DNA from: Casp-actino8 sp964614655
GTDB taxonomy: Bacteria > Actinomycetota > Acidimicrobiia > Acidimicrobiales > Ilumatobacteraceae
Direction: 5' to 3'
Length of the DNA stretch: 64,000 nucleotides
Assembly (NCBI GenBank): GCA_964614655.1
Contig: CAZTPF010000003.1
Coordinates: 39,833 to 103,832 of the forward strand
Part shown: positions 25,084 to 32,806 of the stretch, one piece after another
Position numbering within the stretch: the first letter of the stretch is position 1
Layout of the letters: each line of letters opens with the position of its first letter
Program-made: the position numbers and the translations under genes
The notes under the pieces: generated by a model
The model's input: only the letters and a program-made list of their open reading frames with translations
What the model was told of the DNA's origin: nothing
Database searches by the model: none

Positions 25084-25902
25084 TCACCGGGCGGAGGCGG
25101 CGCGAATCTCGTCTCGAGTCGCCTCGGCGGCACGAGCTGTGGCGTGGATCCAGTCCGATCCGGAACTCGCGTAGAGAACGGCCCGTGACGAGTTGATCAT
25201 CATGCCGTAGCCCGATGAGTCGCGACCGGCGGCCACGGTGGCGATCACATCACCGCCTTGGGCTCCGATACCAGGCACGAGCAGCGGTAGGTCTCCGACG
25301 ATCGAGCGAACCCGGCGGAGTTCGTCGGGAACCGTGGCACCGACCACGAGTGCGACGTCGCCTTTCGTCGACCAGTCGTCGACTGCGAGGTGAGCGATGT
25401 GCTCGTAGAGGGGAGTGCCGTCGAATCGAAGGTTCTGCAGATCGGCTCCGCCCGGATTGGAAGTGCGGCACAGAACGATCGTGCCCTTGCCGCGATGCGC
25501 GAGGAACGGCTCGATCGAGTCGGTTCCGAGGAACGGATTCACCGTGACTGCATCGGCCCCGTAGCGCTCGAATGCCTCGACGGCGTAGCGCTCGGCGGTC
25601 GAGCCGATGTCTCCCCGTTTGGCGTCGAGGATCAGGACGGCGTGCGGGGCGGAGGACAGGATGTGGGCGCACAGAAGTTCGAGTTCGCGTTCGGCACCGA
25701 GGGCCGAGAAGTACGCGATCTGTGGCTTGAAGGCGCACACCGTGTGCGCGGTCGCGTCGACGACGGAGCGGCAGAACTCGAGAACGCCGCGAGCGTCACG
25801 ATCGATGCCGTCGGGGAATCGCGCCGGATCCGGATCGAGTCCGACACAGAGCATGGAATCGGCGCTGGTCCACGCCGATCGGAGTTTGACGTGAAAGGAC
25901 AG
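25084..25902 (-). CDS. pyrF: Orotidine-5'-phosphate decarboxylase, type 2; probable CTG start
   Basis: Last step of UMP synthesis. The catalytic DAKRGDIGST motif, the AFKPQIAYF strand and the phosphate-binding LLVPGIGAQGG loop mark the type 2 subfamily. The first ATG (25854) would begin at LCVGLDPD, but the frame stays open upstream and encodes LSFHVKLRSAWTSADS, which matches the N-terminal helix expected in this subfamily. No ATG, GTG or TTG lies there. A CTG at 25902-25900 does, with GAGGG 5 nt upstream inside the end of the ferredoxin gene. I give the CTG start (272 residues); 25854 (256 residues) is the fallback. Confidence 0.9.
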   Translation of the reverse strand: MSFHVKLRSAWTSADSMLCVGLDPDPARFPDGIDRDARGVLEFCRSVVDATAHTVCAFKPQIAYFSALGAERELELLCAHILSSAPHAVLILDAKRGDIGSTAERYAVEAFERYGADAVTVNPFLGTDSIEPFLAHRGKGTIVLCRTSNPGGADLQNLRFDGTPLYEHIAHLAVDDWSTKGDVALVVGATVPDELRRVRSIVGDLPLLVPGIGAQGGDVIATVAAGRDSSGYGMMINSSRAVLYASSGSDWIHATARAAEATRDEIRAASAR

Positions 25903-25903
25903 G

Positions 25904-26095
25904 TCAGCCCTCGACGGTGATGGCGGCGGTGGGGCAGAGGTCGGCGGCCTGCTCGACCTTCTCGCGGAGTTCCTCGCCCGGCTCCTCGATCAACACGTAG
26001 AGGTAGCCGTCACTGCGTACTTCGAAGACCTCGGGGCAGACCTGCATGCACGAACCCGTCGATGCACACATGTCGAAGTCGACCGTCACTCGCAT
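25904..26095 (-). CDS. Small ferredoxin ([3Fe-4S] or [4Fe-4S] type)
   Basis: 63 residues. Cluster cysteines are C10, C16 and C20 (MCASTGSCMQVCPEVF) and C54 (ADLCPTAAI). The CxxxxxC spacing with no fourth Cys at position 13 is typical of the [3Fe-4S] ferredoxins that serve cytochromes P450 and similar oxygenases, but no P450 is nearby. AAGGAG lies 7 nt before the ATG, a good ribosome-binding site. The 3' end carries the pyrF Shine-Dalgarno sequence, and there is 1 bp between its stop and the pyrF CTG. Confidence 0.9.
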   Translation of the reverse strand: MRVTVDFDMCASTGSCMQVCPEVFEVRSDGYLYVLIEEPGEELREKVEQAADLCPTAAITVEG

Positions 26096-26142
26096 GTCCC
26101 ACTCCTTTTGTCGGTTCTGACGTCTGGTCTCGACGTTAGTGC

Positions 26143-27885
26143 TCAGTGCCGAGTCTGGTGGCGCTCGTGCGCCGACAGCACCGCTCGCAGTGACGCCGTC
26201 ACGGTGTTCTCGTCGGTACCCACACCCCAGAGAACGTCGCCGGATTCGGACACGGTCTCGACGTAGGCCACCGCCTCGGCTTCGGAACCCTTGCCGATCG
26301 CATGCTCGCTGTAGTCGACCACGTCGATCGACGCACCCAATCCGGTCCGCATGGCCGACACGAAGGCGTCGATCGGTCCGTTGCCCTCGCCCGAGATCGT
26401 GACGTGCGTCCCGTCGACGATCAACTGGGCGGTGATCGACGTCCGTCCTCCGTTGCTCGACTGGCTGCGCATCTCATGACTCTCGAGGACGAACCGGGGT
26501 TCGACAGGGAAGTACTCGGACTTGAAGGCGTCCCACATCGTGAGGGGGCTGATCTCGGTGCCGAGATCTTCGGTGATGTGCTGGATGCTCTTCGAGAACT
26601 CGATCTGGAGACGGCGGGGGAGGTCGAAGCCGTGCTCGGTCTTCATCACGTAGGCCACACCACCTTTGCCGCTCTGGCTGTTCACGCGGATCACCGCTTC
26701 GTAGGTGCGACCGAGATGCTTGGGGTCGAGGGGCAGATACGGGACTCCCCACTGGTCGTATTCCCCGGGAGCGCGTCCGGCCGCGGCCGCCTTGCGATCG
26801 ATCGCTTCGAATCCCTTCTTGATCGCGTCCTGGTGACTGCCGCTGAAGGCGGTGTACACGAGGTCGCCGACGTAGGGATGGCGAGGATGCACCGGAAGAC
26901 GGTTGCAGTACTCGGCCGTGCGACGCAGGGCGTCGATGTCGGAGATGTCGAGTTCGGGGTCGACGCCGTTCACGAACAGATTCATGGCCAGATTCACGAT
27001 GTCGACGTTGCCGGTGCGCTCTCCGTTGCCGAACAGAGTGCCTTCGACTCGGTCGGCTCCCGCCATCACGCCGAATTCGGCGGCGGCGACTGCGCATCCC
27101 CGGTCGTTGTGCGGGTGGAGACTGATGACCACCGAGTCGCGATTCTTGATCGTGCGACCGAACCACTCGATGACGTCGCCGTACACGTTGGGGCTGTAGC
27201 ACTCGACAGTGGCCGGCAGGTTGAGGATGAGCGGGCGTTCGGGAGTGGGCTGGATCACGTCCATCACCGCTTCGCACACCTCGATCGCGAACTCGGGCTC
27301 GGTGAGAGTGAAGCTTTCGGGGGAGTACTCGTAGCGCACGTCGGTTCCGGTGAGAGTGGGCTCGAGCGACTTGCACTTCCGAGCCGCGTTCACGGCGATG
27401 TCGACGATGCCGGCCTTGTCGAGATCGAACACGACTTCGCGCTGCAGCGGGTTGGTCGAGTTGTAGAAGTGGACGATCGCCTTCTTCGCGCCCCGCAGCG
27501 ACTCGTAGGTGCGTTCGATGAGTTCGTCACGGCTCTGGACGAGGACTTGGATCCAGACGTCGTCGGGGCAGATGCTCTCCTCGATCAGTTGTCGGACGAA
27601 GTCGAAGTCGGGCTGGCTGGCTGACGGGAAGCCGACCTCGATCTCGGTGAAGCCCATCTTCACCAGTTCGTCGAACATGCGCCGCTTGCGCTCGGGGTCC
27701 ATCGGATCGATGAGGGCCTGGTTGCCGTCACGCAGGTCGACCGAGCACCAGAGAGGTGCCTTGGTGATCACGTTGTTCGGCCAGGTGCGGTCGTGGAGAA
27801 CGAGGGGAATGAACGGCGCGTACTTGTCGTGGGGCATCGAGCCGATGCCCTTGTTGACGAATTGCGGATGGCGGGTGGTGTTCAT
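26143..27885 (-). CDS. leuA: 2-Isopropylmalate synthase
   Basis: 580 residues, the long actinobacterial form. It condenses acetyl-CoA and 2-oxoisovalerate, the first committed step to leucine. The catalytic barrel has SVDLRDGNQAL, FYNSTNPLQREVVF, the metal-binding SLHPHNDRG and LFGNGERTGNVD; a C-terminal LeuA allosteric domain (from about residue 440) binds leucine. ATG at 27885 has AGGAG 5 nt upstream. Transcription must pass a Leu-codon leader and a terminator (see 27923-28050), so the gene is controlled by both attenuation and feedback. Confidence 0.97.
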   Translation of the reverse strand: MNTTRHPQFVNKGIGSMPHDKYAPFIPLVLHDRTWPNNVITKAPLWCSVDLRDGNQALIDPMDPERKRRMFDELVKMGFTEIEVGFPSASQPDFDFVRQLIEESICPDDVWIQVLVQSRDELIERTYESLRGAKKAIVHFYNSTNPLQREVVFDLDKAGIVDIAVNAARKCKSLEPTLTGTDVRYEYSPESFTLTEPEFAIEVCEAVMDVIQPTPERPLILNLPATVECYSPNVYGDVIEWFGRTIKNRDSVVISLHPHNDRGCAVAAAEFGVMAGADRVEGTLFGNGERTGNVDIVNLAMNLFVNGVDPELDISDIDALRRTAEYCNRLPVHPRHPYVGDLVYTAFSGSHQDAIKKGFEAIDRKAAAAGRAPGEYDQWGVPYLPLDPKHLGRTYEAVIRVNSQSGKGGVAYVMKTEHGFDLPRRLQIEFSKSIQHITEDLGTEISPLTMWDAFKSEYFPVEPRFVLESHEMRSQSSNGGRTSITAQLIVDGTHVTISGEGNGPIDAFVSAMRTGLGASIDVVDYSEHAIGKGSEAEAVAYVETVSESGDVLWGVGTDENTVTASLRAVLSAHERHQTRH

Positions 27886-27922
27886 GGTGTCTCCTGGTCG
27901 GGTGGCGGCTCGGTGGGCAAAC

Positions 27923-27954
27923 AAAAAACCCCGGCGCTCGAGGCGCACGGGGTT
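27923..27954 (-). terminator. Intrinsic terminator of the leuA attenuator
   Basis: Read on the minus strand: AACCCCG, a bulged T, GCGC, loop CTCGA, GCGC, CGGGGTT, running into TTTT. It ends about 40 bp before the leuA ATG, so it would stop transcription before the gene. A preceding hairpin (27981-27956, GGCGAGCGC/GCGTTCGCC with one G-T pair) starts right at the leader-peptide stop codon. Confidence 0.85.
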
Positions 27955-27981
27955 CGGCGAACGCGATATGGGGCGCTCGCC

Positions 27982-28014
27982 CTACATAAGGAGGAGGCCC
28001 AACAGAGTCGTCAC
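27982..28014 (-). CDS. leuL: leuA leader peptide MTTLLGLLLM
   Basis: Ten codons: GTG ACG ACT CTG TTG GGC CTC CTC CTT ATG then TAG. Five of ten are leucine, three consecutive. The position (97 bp before leuA), the abutting hairpin and the intrinsic terminator between it and leuA make a ribosome-stalling leucine attenuator. No Shine-Dalgarno sequence precedes the GTG; the promoter places the mRNA start at or next to the GTG, so the leader is probably read as a leaderless message. The symbol is by analogy with enteric leuL. Confidence 0.85.
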   Translation of the reverse strand: MTTLLGLLLM

Positions 28015-28021
28015 GAGAGGG

Positions 28022-28050
28022 ACGCTACCCACATCCCCCGCCCCCGGCAA
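28022..28050 (-). promoter_or_regulatory. leuA operon promoter
   Basis: Minus strand: TTGCCG (28050-28045), a 17-bp spacer, TAGCGT (28027-28022), then 7 nt to the GTG of the leader peptide. The spacer is almost all G (GGGGCGGGGGATGTGGG), which could form a G-quadruplex. Confidence 0.7.
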
Positions 28051-28069
28051 CTACGCAAAAATGCCCACC

Positions 28070-28116
28070 CTGTTGCGCAGATCAACCCAGAGGTCACTTG
28101 CGTAACAGAGTGTGCG
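28070..28116. repeat. Inverted repeat and 25-bp motif upstream of the leuA promoter
   Basis: CTGTTGCGCA (28070-28079) and TGCGTAACAG (28099-28108) form a 10-bp inverted repeat with one mismatch. The right arm belongs to a 25-bp element (28092-28116, minus strand) that recurs on the plus strand at 28404-28428 with four mismatches. Likely a protein-binding site; regulator unknown. Confidence 0.5.
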
Positions 28117-28143
28117 GAAAATGTCGGTCGGGAGGGGGGTGGA

Positions 28144-28308
28144 TCAGACGGCGAGTTCGGCGATCAGAGCCTTCGCCAGCTCGGCATCCAGGTCGGCGGC
28201 GGCCATTTCGGCGACCACCGCCTGCCAGTCGTATCCGACCCCTTTGCCCGGAAACCCAGGTTCGGTCAGATCCATGGGTGACGTCGTGTTGACATTGCTG
28301 TTGTTCAT
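28144..28308 (-). CDS. Small protein of 54 residues, unknown function
   Basis: The frame begins at an ATG with a strong GGGGAGG about 8 nt upstream, unusual in this window. The N-terminus MNNSNVNTTSPMD is polar; the rest has PGFPGKGVGYDW and then an acidic amphipathic helix (AVVAEMAAADLDAELAKALIAELAV). No cysteines, no signal peptide, no family I recognise. It lies between leuA and trxA and is enclosed by inverted copies of a 25-bp motif (28092-28116 and 28404-28428). The codon pattern and ribosome-binding site support a real gene. Confidence 0.6.
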   Translation of the reverse strand: MNNSNVNTTSPMDLTEPGFPGKGVGYDWQAVVAEMAAADLDAELAKALIAELAV

Positions 28309-28403
28309 TGGTCCAAACCTCCCCAGGTGTTCTCGTGGACGGACAAGCGGGCGAACACTACGCACCTCGACCCCCCGACACAACAACTGGAACCGAGCAA
28401 ATT

Positions 28404-28428
28404 CGCGCACTCTGTTGCGCAGATGACC
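28404..28428 (+). repeat. Second copy of the 25-bp motif
   Basis: Matches the reverse complement of 28092-28116 at 21 of 25 positions; core CACTCTGTTGCGCA. It lies about 80 bp before trxA and about 100 bp upstream of the 54-residue gene, so it could act on either promoter. Confidence 0.5.
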
Positions 28429-28508
28429 GCCGGCGGTGGCGAACGCATCAGGGTGGGCGATTTGCGGGGGTGGGGAATACGGGAGGGGTGGATCGGGTTG
28501 TACCCCTC

Positions 28509-28883
28509 ATGAGCACAGCAGTCGAACTCACCCGAGACAATTTCGAATCCACCATCGAGGACGGCGGCATGGTGCTCGTCGACTTCTGGGCCTCCTGGTG
28601 CGGCCCGTGTCGCCAGTTCGCCCCGATCTTCGAATCGGTGGCCGAGTCCAACCCCGACGCCGTGTTCGGCAAGGTCGACACCGAAGCCCAGCAGGAACTC
28701 GCCGCTGCTTTCGGTATCCAGTCGATCCCGACCCTCATGATCTTCCGGGACGGAATCCTCCTCTACAACCAGGCCGGGGCACTCCCGCAGCGGGCCCTCG
28801 AAGAATTGGTCGGCAAGGCACGCGACCTCGACATGGACGCCGTGCGCGCCGAGATCGCCGCCCAACAGGACGGTCAAGGCTGA
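28509..28883 (+). CDS. trxA: Thioredoxin
   Basis: 124 residues, single thioredoxin fold. The redox site is FWASWCGPCRQFAPIF, and the cis-proline is in IQSIPTLMIF. It reduces disulfides in the cytosol. The chain is about 15 residues longer than classic TrxA, with a charged C-terminal helix. The ATG at 28509 is preceded by a G-rich stretch (28466-28488) with four runs of three or more G. No thioredoxin reductase gene is near. Confidence 0.93.
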   Translation: MSTAVELTRDNFESTIEDGGMVLVDFWASWCGPCRQFAPIFESVAESNPDAVFGKVDTEAQQELAAAFGIQSIPTLMIFRDGILLYNQAGALPQRALEELVGKARDLDMDAVRAEIAAQQDGQG

Positions 28884-28908
28884 CCACCGGCGGGCGTACT
28901 GTGGTCGG

Positions 28909-30144
28909 ATGAACCACGGACGTCCCGTCGTCGATCCACGAGAGGTCGGCCTCTGCGCCGATCGTCTTGGCCGGATCGATCGCCACTTCACGCAGTACAT
29001 CGACAAGGGTCTCCTCACCGGTTACCAGCTGGTGGTGGCCCGCGATGGCAAGGTCGCGTTCACCTCGTCGCAGGGTCTCGCCGATCGAGAGGCCAGCCGT
29101 CCGGTCGCCGACGACACGATCTGGCGCATCTTCTCGATGACCAAGCCGATCACCGCCGTGGCGGCGATGATCCTCTGGGAAGAGGGTCGCTTCGAGTTGC
29201 ACGACCCGGTCGCCAAGTTCATCCCGGAGTTCGCCGACACCAAGGTGTGGCGAGGTGGCACGTGGGTCAAGCCGGTCCTCGAGCCGATGTCGGAGGCGAT
29301 GGAGATGTGGCATCTCTTCACGCACACCGCCGGCCTCACTTACGGGTTCATGTATCAGCATCCGGTCGACGAGCTCTATCGCAAGGCCGGTATGGAGTGG
29401 GGCTTCCCGAGAGATCTCGATCTGGCCGGACTCTGCACGCTCCTGGCTCGTCAACCGCTTCTCTTCCAGCCTGGTGCCGAATGGAACTACTCGGTGTCGC
29501 TCGACGTGCTGGGTCGTGTGATCGAGGTGATCAGCGGTCAGCGACTCGGCGACTTCATGCGCGAGCGAATCTTCGAACCCCTTGGAATGACCGACACCGC
29601 GTTCTGGTGCACCGAAGATCGCGCCGACCGCATGTCGGCTCTGTACATGGCCGCTCCCGGATCTCTCGCCGCCACTCGGGCCGATGCCGCCGATCGCGGC
29701 GTGTACCACCAGCCGAGTCTCGACGGCGGTGGCGGCGGACTCGTGTCGACCACCGGCGACTACGTGCGCTTCGCCGAGATGCTCCGCAATCGCGGCGAAC
29801 TCGACGGTCGTCGCATCCTCTCGCCACGCACCGTCGAGTACATGGCGAGCAATCATCTGCCCGGCAACGTCGACCTCACGGCGTACGGGCGACCCCTTTT
29901 CGCCGAGACCAGTTACGACGGGGTCGGATTCGGACTCGGCATGAGCGTCACCCTCGATCCCGTGGCGGCCAAGGTGCCGGGTTCGGTGGGCGACTTCGGA
30001 TGGGGCGGCGCAGCCAGCACCTGGTTCATGGTCGATCCGGTCGAGGATCTCACGCTCACCTTCATGACCCAGCTCATGCCGTCGAGCACACATCCTCTGC
30101 GCAGTCAGTTGAAGCAGATGGTGCATCAGGCTCTCGTCGACTGA
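28909..30144 (+). CDS. Serine hydrolase of the beta-lactamase / penicillin-binding-protein fold
   Basis: 411 residues, class C beta-lactamase-like family. The nucleophile is S76 with K79 (FSMTKP). The second-motif Tyr is in WNYSVSLDVLG and the third motif region is GWGGAAST. No signal peptide, so it is cytoplasmic and more likely an esterase than a beta-lactamase or peptidoglycan enzyme. TACTGT is 6 nt before the ATG (leaderless). Substrate unknown. Confidence 0.85.
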   Translation: MNHGRPVVDPREVGLCADRLGRIDRHFTQYIDKGLLTGYQLVVARDGKVAFTSSQGLADREASRPVADDTIWRIFSMTKPITAVAAMILWEEGRFELHDPVAKFIPEFADTKVWRGGTWVKPVLEPMSEAMEMWHLFTHTAGLTYGFMYQHPVDELYRKAGMEWGFPRDLDLAGLCTLLARQPLLFQPGAEWNYSVSLDVLGRVIEVISGQRLGDFMRERIFEPLGMTDTAFWCTEDRADRMSALYMAAPGSLAATRADAADRGVYHQPSLDGGGGGLVSTTGDYVRFAEMLRNRGELDGRRILSPRTVEYMASNHLPGNVDLTAYGRPLFAETSYDGVGFGLGMSVTLDPVAAKVPGSVGDFGWGGAASTWFMVDPVEDLTLTFMTQLMPSSTHPLRSQLKQMVHQALVD

Positions 30145-30181
30145 GCGATACCCTGAGAATGCCTTCGACCCGGGAGACGTG

Positions 30182-31150
30182 ATGCACCAACCGATGCCGC
30201 TCGACGCCAAGATCTTCGTGGCCGGCCATCGTGGTCTGGTCGGAAGTGCCATCGTGCGCCGTCTCGAGAACGCTGGATTCACCGACGTCGTCACGGCCAC
30301 GCGTGACGAACTCGATCTACGTGATCAGGGCGCAGTCGACGAGTGGTTCGCCGCTCACCGCCCCGACTACGTGTTCCTGGTGGCCGGCACCGTGGGCGGC
30401 ATTCTCGCCAACAGCACTCGTCCGGCCGAGTTCATCTACGACAATCTCATGATCCACGGAACCGTCGTGCACGCGAGCCAGCGCACCGGTGTGACCAAGT
30501 TGCTCTACCTCGGCAGTTCGTGCATCTATCCGCGCCATGCGACTCAGCCGATCACGGAAGAACAGCTCCTCACCGGCCCGCTCGAGCCCACCAACGAGTG
30601 GTACGCGGTCGCCAAGATCGCCGGTATCAAGTTGTGCCAGGCCTACCGTCGTCAATACGGCGCCGATTTCATCTCGGCCATGCCCACCAATCTCTACGGT
30701 CCGAACGACAACTTCGACTTGGCGTCGAGCCATGTGTTGCCAGCGCTCATCCGCAAGTTCCATGATGCCAAGACGACCGGGAATCCACGCGTCGAGATCT
30801 GGGGAACCGGCAGCCCAATGCGCGAGTTCCTGCACGTCGACGACCTCGCTGATGCGTGCGTTTTCCTGATGGAGAACTACAGCGACGACATGCACATCAA
30901 CGTCGGCACCGGAGTCGACCTCAGCATCCGCGAACTCGCGCAGAAGATTCGCGACGTCGTGTACCCCGAAGCGATACTCGACTTCGACACGTCGAAGCCT
31001 GACGGCACACCGCGAAAGGTTCTCGACGTTCGCCGATTGCGCGATCTCGGCTGGTCACCGAGTTACGACCTCGATCGCGGAATTCGCTCCACCTACGAGT
31101 GGTTCCTCGAGCAACAGACGTCGAACACCGCGTTGCGCGGCATCACCTGA
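30182..31150 (+). CDS. fcl: GDP-L-fucose synthase
   Basis: 322 residues, extended SDR. It converts GDP-4-keto-6-deoxymannose to GDP-L-fucose with NADPH. The Rossmann motif is GHRGLVGSA, the active site includes GSSCIYPRHA and Y-x3-K in NEWYAVAKIAG, and LEPTNEWYA and MPTNLYGPNDNFD are family-typical. The partner GDP-mannose dehydratase gene (gmd) is not in the window. GGGAG is 5 nt before the ATG; an overlapping GTG one codon upstream is less likely. Confidence 0.93.
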   Translation: MHQPMPLDAKIFVAGHRGLVGSAIVRRLENAGFTDVVTATRDELDLRDQGAVDEWFAAHRPDYVFLVAGTVGGILANSTRPAEFIYDNLMIHGTVVHASQRTGVTKLLYLGSSCIYPRHATQPITEEQLLTGPLEPTNEWYAVAKIAGIKLCQAYRRQYGADFISAMPTNLYGPNDNFDLASSHVLPALIRKFHDAKTTGNPRVEIWGTGSPMREFLHVDDLADACVFLMENYSDDMHINVGTGVDLSIRELAQKIRDVVYPEAILDFDTSKPDGTPRKVLDVRRLRDLGWSPSYDLDRGIRSTYEWFLEQQTSNTALRGIT

Positions 31151-31161
31151 GGCGAAACGCC

Positions 31162-32721
31162 CTAGTTGACCTGTTTGGTGAGTCCGGCCCAGTACGGCTC
31201 GCGCAACTTGAACTTCTGGAGTTTTCCGGTGGCCGTCCGGGCGAGAGCGGCGCGGAACTCGACCTTCTTCGGGCACTTGTAACCGGCCAACTTGGTCTTC
31301 GAGTAGGCGATGACGTCGTCCTCGGTGAGGGTCGACCCGGGTGACGTGACCACGAGAGCCAGCACCAGTTCGCCCCACTTCTCGTCGGGAATGCCGATGA
31401 CCGCCACTTCCGAAACGTCGGGATGGCTGAAGATGGCGTCCTCCACCTCGATCGACGACACGTTCTCGCCACCCGAGATGATCACGTCCTTCTTGCGGTC
31501 GCTGATCGTGACATACCCGTCGGCGTCGATGCTTCCTCCGTCGCCGGTGTGGAACCACTCGGGCCCACCGGCGTCGTCGGAGGCACTGTGTATGGCTTCA
31601 CGCGTGGCGTCGGGCTGCTCCCAGTAACCCGCCATCACGACGTTGCCACGGGCGAGCACCTCACCTTGTTCGGAGACTCGCATTTCGACGCCGATGGCCG
31701 GAGCTCCGGCACGCGACAGTTTCTGAGCCCGCTCGGAAGGCGACAGCGAATCGAACTCGGCGCGCGTGCGATTCATCGTGATGAAGGGCGACGTCTCGGT
31801 GAGTCCGTACAACTGGATGAACTCCCAGCCGAGTTCGGTCTCCATGCGTTCGATCGTGCGGGTGGGCGGGGGAGCGCCGGCCACCACCATGCGCACACGG
31901 TCGCGTCCGGGAATGGGTCCGTCCCACGATGCCGCGGCGTCGAGAACTGCGTTGACGACCGCCGGTGCGCCACACAAGGCGGTGACACCGTGCTGGTCGA
32001 TACGACGCAGGATCTCGGCTCCGTCGACCTTGCGCAGAACCACGTGGGTCGCGCCCATGCCAGTCATGGCGTAGACCATGCCCCAGCCGTTGCAGTGGAA
32101 CTGCGGGAGCGTGTGCAGATACACGTCACGATCGCTGACACCGAGATGCCAGCCGAACGTAGTGGCGTTGAGCCAGATGTTGCGGTGGGTGAGCTGAACG
32201 CCCTTGGGGCGCGCGGTGGTGCCACTGGTGTAGTTGACGGTGGCCGTGGCGTCCTCGTCAGGCGTCCAGGGTCGGGGCTCGACGCCGTATCGAAGGAGTG
32301 CGTCGTCGGCGTCGGATCCGATCACGAATTTGTGCTCGCACTCGACCGACGCCATGGCATCGGCCAACTCGGGATCGACGAGAAGGACGCGCGCTCCGCA
32401 GTGTTCGACGATGTAAGCGACTTCCTCGGCAACCAGGCGGAAGTTGATCGGCACGAGAATGCGACCCGATCCCGACACTCCGAAGAAACTCGTGTAGAGC
32501 CGCGCCGAATTGTGACTGAGGACGGCGACTCGTTCACCCACGCCGATGCCCAGAGCATCGAGTCCAGCCGCTTGAGCGCGGGCTCGTTCGGCGACCTCGC
32601 GGTACGTGAGTGCTCCCCACGACGTGGCCGGTTGATCGGGCTCGTCGACCACACCGACTCGATCCGGATAGAGAAGTTCGGCTCGACGCAGGAAGTCGAC
32701 CACGCTCAAAGGCACTTTCAT
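31162..32721 (-). CDS. Acyl-CoA synthetase (AMP-dependent, FadD-like)
   Basis: 519 residues, ANL superfamily. It adenylates a carboxylic acid and transfers it to CoA. The motifs are in order: YTSGTTARPKGV, YGLTETSPF, HTGDGGSID, ISDRKKDVIISGGENVSS and the C-terminal lysine region RTATGKLQKFKLRE. The sequence is closest in style to medium-chain/benzoate-type ligases, but the substrate is unknown. The ATG at 32721 has TACTCT 6 nt upstream (leaderless). It is divergent from the helicase gene, with 85 bp between starts. Confidence 0.9.
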   Translation of the reverse strand: MKVPLSVVDFLRRAELLYPDRVGVVDEPDQPATSWGALTYREVAERARAQAAGLDALGIGVGERVAVLSHNSARLYTSFFGVSGSGRILVPINFRLVAEEVAYIVEHCGARVLLVDPELADAMASVECEHKFVIGSDADDALLRYGVEPRPWTPDEDATATVNYTSGTTARPKGVQLTHRNIWLNATTFGWHLGVSDRDVYLHTLPQFHCNGWGMVYAMTGMGATHVVLRKVDGAEILRRIDQHGVTALCGAPAVVNAVLDAAASWDGPIPGRDRVRMVVAGAPPPTRTIERMETELGWEFIQLYGLTETSPFITMNRTRAEFDSLSPSERAQKLSRAGAPAIGVEMRVSEQGEVLARGNVVMAGYWEQPDATREAIHSASDDAGGPEWFHTGDGGSIDADGYVTISDRKKDVIISGGENVSSIEVEDAIFSHPDVSEVAVIGIPDEKWGELVLALVVTSPGSTLTEDDVIAYSKTKLAGYKCPKKVEFRAALARTATGKLQKFKLREPYWAGLTKQVN

Positions 32722-32806
32722 GAACACAGAGTAGGTCTGTGAGCGCACCCGATTCGCGGGCCGAGGACCGGTGGTGACCCGAACCACCAGGTACCCTGCA
32801 AGGGAC

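Noticed and set aside
28404..28428. CRISPR repeat
   Set aside because: Only two good copies in inverted orientation with no spacer array and no cas genes.
28909..30144. Antibiotic-resistance beta-lactamase
   Set aside because: SxxK fold is present but there is no signal peptide; better described as a generic serine hydrolase.
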